Positions 55,330-64,000 of a stretch of DNA of 64,000 nucleotides are shown piece after piece. The stretch is from Amborella trichopoda. Its lineage: Eukaryota > Streptophyta > Magnoliopsida > Amborellales > Amborellaceae. Where the stretch lies: contig NW_006496119.1 in the NCBI RefSeq assembly GCF_000471905.2, positions 399,271 through 463,270 of the forward strand, read 5' to 3'. The notes under the pieces are model-generated. The model ran no database searches. It saw only the letters and a list, made by a program, of their open reading frames with translations, and was not told the origin of the DNA. Numbering within the stretch: position 1 is the first letter of the stretch; each line of letters starts with the position of its first letter. Made by a program: the position numbers and the translations under genes.

Positions 55330-58300
55330 GGGGCATTGCCTCCTCTCCATCTGAGTTCGTCAGTATATAGGCCTCATTTGGTGTGACCTTCTTGACTATG
55401 AATGAGCCTTTTCACTTGGGTTCGAACTTTCCTTTACGGTGCCCGTGCATGACAATAGGTCTCTTGACCGCTAAGACTAGGTCCCCACAAGCTAATGAGC
55501 AAACCTTAACAGACTTATCAAAGGCTCTCTTCATTCTTCCTTGATTGAGCTCGAGGTTCTGCTAAGCCTCTAGTCTCTTTTCATCAAGGGCATCCAACTC
55601 CTAGTAACTGAGGTTAACCCTCTCATTCTCGGCTAGTCCTTATTGTATTGCGACACGGAGTGAGGGTATTTGAACCTCGAGGGGTAAGACTGCCTCACCT
55701 CCATAGACTAGGGAAAAAGGGGTAGAGTTTGTAGCATTGTGAGTGGTGGTGCGATAGGCCCTTAGGCAGCTTCTCATGCCAGTTCTTCTTTGACTTTGAG
55801 ATTGACCTCCGGAGCGCCCCGCACAGAGTTTTGTTGAATGCCTCAGGTAAACTGTTGGCTCGAGGGTAGTACATGGTCGAGTACTTCCACTCGAAACCGA
55901 ACTGGTTGGGAAAGCGATCAACGTGATCGCTTCTGAGTTGAGGGCCATAATCAGAGATTATTCAATCCGGAACCTCGAACCGGTATATGATGTTGTGATG
56001 CACGAAGTTAGCCACAGTGGTCCCTGGAACCTATTTGAGAGGGACTGCCCCAGCCCACTTGGAGAAGTAATATGTCGCTACAAGAATGAAGGCATGACCC
56101 AGGGTGGAAGGAGGGTCGATGGGTCCTATAATGTTCATACCCCACTGGGGAAAGGGCCATGACATCACTGTAGAATGAAGAGGCTCTAGGGACTGATGAA
56201 TGAGGCCTGAATGAATTTGGCACACCTTACATCTTTTGGCATAGTTTTGGGCATCGGCCACCAATGAAGGCCAATAATAGCCAAGTCTACGGATGCTCTC
56301 GTAGAGCTTAAGGCCGGACTGATGCAGCCTGCAGATACCTGAATGCACTTCCTCAACTACCTTGCTCGCCTCTTGTGTATCGACGCATATGAGGAGAATT
56401 TCGTCAAATGATCGACGAAAGAGGACGTCCCCGTCAAGAAGGTTGTACTTGGTAGACATCCGTCGTATGCTATTGTGTTCCACCTAATCCTGAGGTAGCC
56501 TTCCATGCTTTATGAATTCTATGTTAGGCTCCCTTCAGCCTTCCACTTGTTCGACCTCTGCGTACATCGGAATGAAGAATTCAGTCTTTGCTTCTCGACC
56601 TTGGATTCTTTGCCTTGGGATATTTCTTGTTCTACCTTAATGACATCCTTGGTCTTGAGGAGAGCTCCGAATGGATAAGGTGAGCATTCAAGGAAAAAAT
56701 CCCTCTCATCATCTGCGTCAACTTCGGTTCTCAAGTCGACATGTCTCCATTCGGTTACCCAGACTGGGGTGGGCCCTAATGAAGATAGCTGAATTGTGGC
56801 CCCGAGCTTCGAAAGTGCATCGACCTGTGAATTCAGCCTTCTCGGGATACGACTCAGGGAGAAATCATCCAACTGGGCCATATAGGATTTGGCCATGTCA
56901 TGATAAGGTTTGAGAGTATCCTTCCTTACGTCATAAATCCCCTTAAGCTGCCAGATGACCAGGTCAGAGTCGCTGAAGATGTTCAGTTGCCCAGGTCTAG
57001 CTCCTGGGCGTTCTCCAATTCGATTATGAGGGCTTGATATTCAGCTTTGTTATGAGAAAATTCCTCTGCCAGTGATAAGGATGGAGGAATCATTCCACCG
57101 TCGGGAGTCAAGAACACGACTCCAACGCCTCCTCTATCAGACTGAAATGCTCCGTCGAAGTACATCTCCCACGGCCGAGTTAGCGACGTACATAAAACTT
57201 CTTCATCCTAGAGATCACTTGACAAGGGAGACTCCACAGGGACTGGGTGAGCTGCGAGAAAGTCTGCTAAGGCTTGACCTTTGACTGCCTTCTGTGGTAC
57301 ATACGTGATGTCGAACTCCATCAACAATAATTCCCACTTGGCCAAACATCCTAACAGGCATGGCCGAGTCATGAGGAACTTGACCGGGTCTGCCTTAGAG
57401 ATTAACTTAACCTCGTTACCGGGCAAGTAATGGTGGAGCTTCTGTACCACAAAGATCAATGATAGACACATCTTTTCGATGGGAGATAGTAGAGCATTGT
57501 CTCTTTTCCTCCATCATTATTCTGCATCAGGAGTTCCCCGGGTGACTCCTCAAGGGCGGTCACGTAGAGGATGAGAGGCCTTCCTGACACTGGTATAGAG
57601 AGTACTGGTGGATTCAACAAGTACTACTTGATATCATCGAGAACAGCTCGGCATACTTCGTCCCATATGAAGGGAGTGTCCTTCTTTAGGAGGTGTGAAA
57701 AGGGTCTCCATCATCTTGAAAGGTTTGAGAAGAACCTTCGAATGTAGGCTAGCTGTCCTTGGATAGATCGCAGTTCATGCAGGGTCTTAGACGATGGCAT
57801 GTCCTGAATTGCCTTGATCTTGACTCGCTCGATCTGCTGCCCACGGAACCTCACGATGAACCCTAAGAATTTTCCTGAGCGTACACCGAAGGCGCATTTC
57901 AAGGGGTTCAATTTGACTTGGTGACATCGCAACCATTCAAACATCATTTTAAGGTCTTGTATGTGGGCGTCTTTTGTTTCAGATTTTACCACCAAGCCAT
58001 CCACATAGCATTCGACCTCCTTGTGTATCATGCTTTTGAAGATGGTTGTCATGGCTCGCTGGTACGTGGCACCAGCATTCTTTAACTTGAAAGGCATCAC
58101 AGTGTAGCAAAAGACACCTTTTGAGGTTAAGAACGCGGTGTCCTCCTCATCTTCTGGTGCCATCCTGATTTGACTATAACCTGAATACGCATCCATGAAG
58201 GAGAAGATTTGGCAATGAGCTATGGAGTCGACAAGCATCTCGATGAACGATAGGAGGAAGTCATCCTTGGGGCAAGCAAAGTTCAAGTCGTGGAAATCAA

Positions 58301-59600
58301 TACAGACCCTAATTTGGCCATTCTTCTTCTTGATTGGGACAACATTTGCCAGTCATTTTGGGTATTTGAGTTCATGTACGAATCCAGCTTGCCTAAGCTT
58401 GTTCATCTCAGCATCAATCTGCATCTCGAGGTCAGATCTAAACCTTCTTTATTTCTACTTCATGGGTTTGATGGTTGGATCATTATCAAGGTGATGGGCA
58501 ACAATTTGGGGGTCTAGACCGGGCATCTCATGATAATGTCAGGTGAAGACGTCTCGATTTGCTCGGAGGAGGGAAATATAACTTTCTTTATCCTCTAGGG
58601 ACATTTTTATTGAGATGAAAGTTGGCCTCAGGTCGGCCTCACCCCCCAGGTTGATCTCTTCAAGCTCGTCAGCCATGGTCTGACCACCTTCTTCCCTCTC
58701 TTCTGAAGCTTTTTGGAGTTCCTCGTCAAAGGACTCAGATGGATTCTCATTGATCTCGAATGCATAAACCCATGATCCTGACATCTCGGCTTCTAGGAGG
58801 GGCACAGTGTGGGAGAGGACCAGTCTCTGGCAGGTCCAAGCAATGGAAGGGTCTGAGTCAATGATTTTGTGACTGGGATCACTTGGTGCTTGCTCCGAGC
58901 TGGCTGCTTCATGCACTTGGATCATGTGGCAGACCTCGTGGGAGCAGGAGCCTGAAGATGACTCGGTTTTGACTTAGGTTGACAACGCGTCGGTGACTAT
59001 CGAGAATCCAGCCGCTTGGGCAAACATCTCTCTGAGGCGCTCTTATTGTGGCTTGGTGAGACTGGTGCGTCCAAACTCTCGGTTTAGAGTGTTGAAGTCA
59101 GGGCACCGTCGCGCTGCACCTGTGGAGAAAATAGAGGAGGAGGGAGGAGAAAAAGAGTTAGAACGTTATGGGCAGCTTTTTACGTTGTCGTCGGAATTGA
59201 ACATTTACAAGGACTATTTAAGGTCTTGCCCCGGCTTTGACCCTTGCGGGGTGCTTTTAGCGTCATCACCCATATTGGAGGAATCCTGTAAGTGCGCCTA
59301 GGATGAAGTCCTGTAAGGTCGGCAGTGGAGGAAGGGGCTAAGGAATTCTTCCTCGACTGGTGGCTGAGGGATGGGATTCCATCGGCAGATTGACCTAGGT
59401 GCTTGTCGTCTCCTTCTGGATCTCTGAGAAGGTGTTTAGACTGCCCTATCAGGCTGGTGAGTAGTCCTAGCTTGGTGGCCTCACCCTTCAAGGATTTGAG
59501 CCTACTTCGCCCATGGTAGACTTCTCAGGGCTCTGAAGGGTCCAGTGTACGCTCTTGAGAAGCTTGTAGTGTGGCTTCCTCTTGAACAGGAGCGACAGCC
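55330..59600 (-). mobile_element. G2: Tat-type pol copy, minus strand, degenerate
   Basis: From right to left: pre-RT (59600-58540, including MSLEDKESYISLLRANRDVF), RT (58500-57710), RNase H (57471-57208), second RNase H (57165-56983, YFDGAFQSDRGGVGVVF), tether (56896-56519, PRRLNSQVDALSKLGATIQL), integrase (56483-55360). The RT box at 57996-58007 is YVDG, losing the last Asp. Integrase has an intact H-H-C-C zinc finger (GICRLHQSGLKLYESIRRLG, then CKVCQ), but the core motif reads WGMNIIGPI with Asn for the first catalytic Asp. The tail has [20 protein letters not shown]. It is more complete than G1. No gag or 5' LTR is found, because the element stops near the pectinesterase exon. Confidence 0.9.
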
Positions 59601-59777
59601 TGGAAGCTATCTGGGGCCTTGCTAGACTTTATCCGCGACTATAGCCTCGACCCCAGAGCACTCTTTGAGTTCGTGGCCCCATACTTGTTGATATGGGCAT
59701 CAAAGTTTTTCCGTGCCCTGGGCAAGACGCCTCGGTTGTCCTGGCTCAGTTCACTTGGGTTCTGGATGGTTCATTAG
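59601..59777. other. Junction between G2 and the pectinesterase exon
   Basis: G1/G2 similarity fades by about 59600 and pectinesterase similarity starts at 59778. The segment between is unassigned. It could hold an insertion scar or further decayed element sequence. Confidence 0.5.
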
Positions 59778-60008
59778 TACGTCCCAGCATTGACATGAAT
59801 ACATCCATTGAGAGTTACCAGCAGGAACAGTATCGCTAGCTGCTTGAATGGATTTGAAATCTCCAATCCCTTCCAAATCATCAATAACGGTCTTCGCAAC
59901 AGTATTATTAGCCAGTTGACATGATCCCAAACCTATACTATAAGTTCCTAAACAAGAAAGAAGGGAAAAGGCAGCACAAAAGAAAACAAACTGAAATAAA
60001 ATCTTCAT
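59778..60008 (-). pseudogene. Pectinesterase (pectin methylesterase) exon 1, truncated
   Basis: Pectin methylesterases remove methyl groups from cell-wall pectin. From ATG at 60008 the frame gives a signal peptide (MKILFQFVFFCAAFSLLSC), a short linker, and the family's first conserved block, DLEGIGDFKSIQAASDTVP then AGNSQWMY. No PMEI pro-region is present, as in the short type of plant pectinesterase. After W-M-Y the expected continuation (a H-V-N-A-G-T-Y stretch) is found one frame over at 59800-59778, so two bases appear to be missing. Similarity then stops. All catalytic residues would lie downstream and are absent. This is the only host gene trace I can name. Confidence 0.75.
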
Positions 60009-60440
60009 CTCAATGAGTATTCAATCCAGAGGCCTGATATAAGGTGATTATCTTCTTTTTAAATCAGAAGATACAAGTATAATTTGTCCTATATTTGAGC
60101 ACCACCAACCACCATTTAAAATGCAAAAGTAGCTAAAGAAAAAAACTTTGTTTCATGAATAAATTCCAAAATATCCAATTAAATCTTCAAAAGAAGGCTA
60201 GAAAAGAAAAACCCCAAGAAAAAAAAATAAAAAATTTCTACCCTCTTGCATGAATGCTAAAAACAAGCTAGATATTGAAATAAAAGAAAATCAAGGATGA
60301 GCAATTCACCAAAAAAACACCTGTTTTCCTACAAAATTCAATTGAGACAACAGAAAATTCTGATAAATAATTGATTTCCCCATGAGATCTTCAATTACTT
60401 AAAAGATGAGCACAAACTATAATGGAAAGCACAATTTACC
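60009..60440. other. Upstream flank of the pectinesterase fragment
   Basis: AT-rich, with no frame. A TATA-like GATATAAGG near 60036 (plus strand) points the wrong way for the minus-strand gene. I see no convincing promoter element for the pectinesterase. Confidence 0.5.
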
Positions 60441-60700
60441 TTGAACCAGCGAGCAAATAAGACAAGCTTATATACAGGTTCAATGGAAGGCTAGATGATG
60501 ATGATGATGATGGCACAATTTATGTTGAACCAGCGAGCAAATAAGGCAAGCTTAGATACATGTTCAATGGATGGAAGGTTAGATAATGACGATGATGGCA
60601 CAGTTCATGTTGAACCAGCGAGCAAATAAGGCAAGATTGCATACAGGTTCAATGGAAGGCCAATAATGGAAGGTTAGATGATTATGACGATGATGGTGAT
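60441..60700 (+). repeat. 85-bp tandem repeat, three copies
   Basis: TTGAACCAGCGAGCAAATAA occurs at 60441, 60525 and 60610 (spacing 84 and 85 bp), each followed by AGNCAAG, a short variable part, TTCAATGG, an AGG or AAGG word and a (GAT)n run. The GAT runs differ in length (for example 60495-60512), showing slippage after duplication. Confidence 0.9.
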
Positions 60701-60824
60701 GATAATAAAATCAAGAATCATATTGTCTTCAAAAAATAGAGATAACTACCAAGAGAACGAGAGAAGGGAAAAATAAATACCTAAACATTAATTGCTCCAT
60801 GTATATGATAGCTAAAAAATCTCT

Positions 60825-61258
60825 GGTTCATAGATTTCATAATTTCCTTGTTTGTCTGGTGAGCTGGGAGCTTTAATCCATTAAGTCGACGTCTGCATTT
60901 CATGGAAGAAATAGTAAAAATGTGATCCTTCCATGGCCAAAAATCTTATTTTGGGCATAAAAATAAGATCTGGCGTGCTCTCCAATGGATGTCCATTGAA
61001 GAAGATGATACAGCCTGACTGAGAAACCCTAAATTTGAACCCATAAATAAGGTTCATAGATTTCGTAATCTTGTCTGGCATTTCATGGAAGTCAACGTTT
61101 ACATTTCATGGAAGAAATAGTAAAACTGTGATCCTTCCATGGCCAAAAATCTTATTTTGGGCCTAAAAATAAGAATTGGCGTGCTCTCTAATAGAGGTCA
61201 ATTGAAGAAGATGATACAGCCATGACTGAGAAACCCTAACTTTGAACCTAGAAATAAG
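60825..61258 (+). repeat. Tandem duplication, 226 bp and 208 bp copies
   Basis: GGTTCATAGATTTC starts each copy (60825 and 61051). The copies share CATTTCATGGAAGAAATAGT, GTGATCCTTCCATGGCCAAA, AATCTTATTTTGGGC and GAAGAAGATGATACAGCC with few changes, so the duplication is younger than most repeats here. The segment contains no frame. It may be a decayed promoter or UTR region of the pectinesterase, given its proximity. Confidence 0.9.
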
Positions 61259-62003
61259 TCTCTGCTAATTTTGGGGCTAGAAAGCTTGCCCATCCAAAAA
61301 ACTAGAAGAACTATGCCCTTTCCGTGGCTTTGAAATCCTTATTTTTTTAGCATAGAAAGAAGGCTCTGCACTTTCTCAATAAAAGAACCACACCTTAATT
61401 AACAGTCAGCAAGGTTCACCGTCTGGTGTCCTGCATAACGGTTGGGTTCCAGGGACCGTCCATTTAACTCCTGCCATGGGATAGAAATCAAAACGGACGG
61501 TTCTGATGTTATATCGACAAGCTTACCCTCCCAGCTCAATGCAAATGAGTTGTTGTACCTTGAAGTTGAAAGTTGCTCTTTTCGGTAGATAAAGTGGAGT
61601 TTGATCAAAATGATATTATTAGCTAAATGTAAAATAAAAAAAATTCAAAAACTCTCTTTGGAAAAAGAAAAAGAAAAAATAAGTTGGTCTTTCATCTCTA
61701 CCCTAATTAAAATGAAATAATTAATCAAATTATAGTTGAGTCTAACTATAATTTCAACATAATGAAATAATTAATTGCATTCTAATAGAAAATAAATAAT
61801 TCAAAATCTAAATATACATAAAAATTAAATAGAAATTCAATTAAATAGAAATTTAATGACAAATAAAAATTCGATTTATCTTTGTTCGAGGATGTCACAA
61901 TTGCTACTAGTCATTAAATGTCAAATTGGATGGCTTGAGGTGTGTCACAAAGTTTTCAAGAATTTTTTGTTAAAGTATGTCTAGTCAATGACACACTCAC
62001 AAC
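61259..62003. other. AT-rich non-coding stretch
   Basis: A 69-codon frame at 61608-61399 (minus) resembles nothing I know. The remainder is AT-rich. The last eight bases (61996-62003) are the left target-site copy of the hAT-type element. Confidence 0.6.
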
Positions 62004-62485
62004 CATTGTTAAAAAAACAGGGAGATGTAACCGGTAACCGCCCTGTTAGATTGGAACCGACCCCTTGCCGATTCCAGTTTCGGGCGGTCCTGGTGGTCGG
62101 CCGGTATTTTAAAAATAAAAAATTGTAAAAAATATATAAAGTCTTAAAAATAAGGAATTTGATTTGTAAAATATTTTTTAATATTTTTTACATTATGGTA
62201 AATATTAAACATTAGTTTGGTCACTAATACTCACCTTTAAAGTCTATTTTTTTCATTAATTTTCAACTTCATTTGAATGCGTTTTGTTTTAATCATTATT
62301 TATATGCTTTTCATATTTTAGTAGTATTTGTTTTTACATATGTTTTAATTTTTTCAACATTTTTTTGGCCGCCTGGGACTTGCACGGTTGGAATGGTTGA
62401 ATTGGTCGGTTTACCAGTTAGGCCGTTTAAATCACTTCCAGCCCCATGTCTGGTTAACCGTTCCAGTTCGATTTTGCGAACACTG
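62004..62485 (+). mobile_element. hAT-type MITE, 482 bp, with 8-bp target duplication
   Basis: The ends are CATTGTTAAAAAAACAGG on the left and, read inward on the other strand, CAGTGTTCGCAAAATCGA on the right, sharing the CA(G/T)TGTT tip. They are flanked by direct 8-bp copies CTCACAAC (61996-62003 and 62486-62493). An 8-bp duplication plus a CAGTGTT-like tip is the hAT signature. Subterminal parts are rich in ACCGG/CCGGT and GGTTC/GAACC words and the centre is AT-rich. There is no transposase, so it is non-autonomous. The 82-codon frame inside (62273-62521) is spurious and crosses the right end. Confidence 0.85.
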
Positions 62486-62577
62486 CTCACAACGGATTTG
62501 AAATTTGATGGACAAGAGTAATTATGACCTCCTTATATCAAAATTAAATGGTATCTTTGAATACTTTGTCATTTATT

Positions 62578-62985
62578 AAAGAAAAAAGTTTGTATAAGTT
62601 TACAACCTTAAAATGTAGAATTAAAGGTGCACCTAAAAATTCCATCATAAAAAGTGGTTTGGATGTTGAAAAACCCTCTAATTGTTCATCTCGACATTGA
62701 GATGTATGAATATGAAAAAGAAAAAAATATTTCGAGTCTGAGAAATAGCATATCTTGCAACACAGTATCTGAACCGTCCATTTTCAAGATTTTTATGTTT
62801 TTATAGATCTACTTGATTTGAACCATTTTTAGAATTTAAAATTTTATAATTAGAGATAAAAATATATTCTCAAGCCATTCTAAGAATTTGTTATAGAAAA
62901 ATTACATTTATAATAAAATTTAGAGGTGCACCTTAATTGGATTGTGTAAGGTTGCAACCTTATGCAAACCACACCCTTTTTATTA
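62578..62985 (+). mobile_element. MITE-like element, copy 3
   Basis: Third copy of the family at 34153-34950. The left end has AGTTTGTATAAG then ACAACCTTAAAATG and GGTGCACC. The right end has AGGTGCACCTTAATTGG, GTAAGGTTGCAACCTTATGC and AAACCACACCC. Terminal inverted repeats pair over about 40 bp with gaps. The central blocks CATCTCGACATTGAGATG and GAACCGTCCATTTTCAAG are shared. Confidence 0.8.
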
Positions 62986-64000
62986 AACCTATTTTCTATA
63001 GTTCATAGAAATTTATTGATTTTTTGAGTAATTAGTTTATTCAAGTAAGCAATATATCTGTGTTTCATCTAACCTGTTGAAATGTATCAAAATGTCTGAC
63101 CGCTATCATGAACAGACCCAAAAATGGAATACAAAAAAATTCCTAGAACATTCACCCATTACTTGAGAAGAGAAATGGATTGTCTTTTCTAATTTATTTT
63201 CCACATTGTTAACAATAGAATGTTTGACTTATATTTCAAATAAATCCATATTATGTATGAAATTTTTTTGGGATGTTTAGTTGTCCATCATCGTGGTGCA
63301 AATCATCGGCTTTTACTTGATTTGATCATAAATCGCAGGAAATAAAACTATCATATCTTGATACAAATAGATTTACAGCTATTTGCAAATCAAGCATTGA
63401 AATGCATGCAATTAATTTCTCCTTGTAGAGTCCTAATAAATAAGGTTCTAATACAGATATAGAATTTAAATATACTATCTTATTTGTTTTAGTTTTTTAT
63501 TTTCATGTACTAATAATTTAAATATACTAATAAGGCCAGGGTTGGACTTGGGCTAGCTCTCAGCGGCAGGGCTAGAGCCAAGGCTGTCCTGGCCCAGGCA
63601 TGGAGAGTTGCTTGCCCTAAGAGAGAGATATTTAAGGAGAGAACTCGGAGTGTGCAGAGAGAGAGAGATCAACCACTCACTAATCTTTGATTACTATACT
63701 CTAAACTATTTATGAAGAACATTTTAAATTTATATATATTAAGGTAAGAAGATATTAGAAATTTAGACCAAGAATGTATTTAGAAATACAATTTAAATTT
63801 TAAACATCATTGAAGTAGATTCATGAAATTTCTTTTCCTAATTTTCCAAATGATTGAAAAAACCAATGTTGTCATATTTGTGTCAAAGTCTTCTTCAGTT
63901 TGGTAAGAAAAATAAAGCAATTCGGTGCTTCAGACAATTAGGAGAAGACTTCATATTTTTAAATTTAATATAAATAAATTAAATATTTATATAAAATATT
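62986..64000. other. AT-rich non-coding right edge
   Basis: No frame of interest. A GC-richer patch (63534-63690) with GGGCTAGCTCTCAGCGGCAG and a GA run interrupts the AT-rich DNA. AATTTAAATATACTA occurs on its left at 63465 and again at 63517. Nothing else recognised. Confidence 0.6.

Noticed and set aside
45440..59600. A single recent tandem duplication giving G1 and G2
   Set aside because: The copies are too diverged, with different RT mutations and a large deletion in one, and 50.6-53.9 kb has no partner. Two related insertions or a very old duplication are more likely.
62273..62521. 82-codon frame at the right end of the hAT-type MITE
   Set aside because: It crosses the element end and target duplication and has no transposase motif.

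Overview
This is nuclear DNA from a flowering plant with a large, repeat-rich genome; I cannot name the species. The evidence is many broken Ty3/gypsy retrotransposons of the Tat type (dual RNase H, no chromodomain, TGG-type primer sites), a plant mobile domain (PMD) gene, an RTE-type LINE relic, small inverted-repeat elements and the first exon of a plant pectinesterase. I found no intact host gene, tRNA, rRNA or CRISPR array. Two assembly gaps (2180-2655 and 36804-37251) break the sequence.

Layout. 1-2179: edge of a minus-strand Ogre/Tat-like element with a tRNA-Arg-type primer site. 2656-3395: a dispersed repeat here called S. 3396-11263: minus-strand element M1, from a complete 1.18 kb 5' LTR through gag, protease and reverse transcriptase to RNase H, where S cuts it off. 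11264-13830: fragment M2, a minus-strand pol piece with a possible antisense 3' end beside it. 13831-17960: non-coding DNA, a 58-bp tandem array and CT-rich tracts. 17965-18760: second S copy. 19724-25085: a complete but decayed minus-strand transcription unit (minisatellite, TATA, hairpin, 5'UTR, PMD coding region, poly(A) signal). 25090-35236: AT-rich DNA with LTR-like repeats, the LINE relic and two tandem copies of a MITE. 35237-45246: plus-strand element P, same family as M1 and the most complete one (LTR, primer site, gag, protease, RT, two RNases H, integrase). 45440-59600: two related minus-strand pol copies, G1 and G2. Beside each 3' end lies an opposite-strand sequence related to the PMD unit's 5' region; beside G2 this includes the promoter, hairpin and minisatellite. 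59778-60008: pectinesterase exon 1, broken. 60009-64000: AT-rich flank with two tandem repeats, a hAT-type MITE with intact target duplication and a third MITE copy.

How it fits together. Tat elements are known to carry extra, often antisense, open reading frames with their own promoters between pol and the 3' LTR. The simplest reading of the 19.7-25.1 kb unit and of the 45.4-46.8 and 51.5-55.3 kb regions is that they are such antisense PMD units: one nearly complete and separated from pol, two truncated but still beside pol. That is the most interesting feature of the window. The rest is a nested graveyard: every coding region has stops or frameshifts, and three of five RT active-site boxes are mutated.
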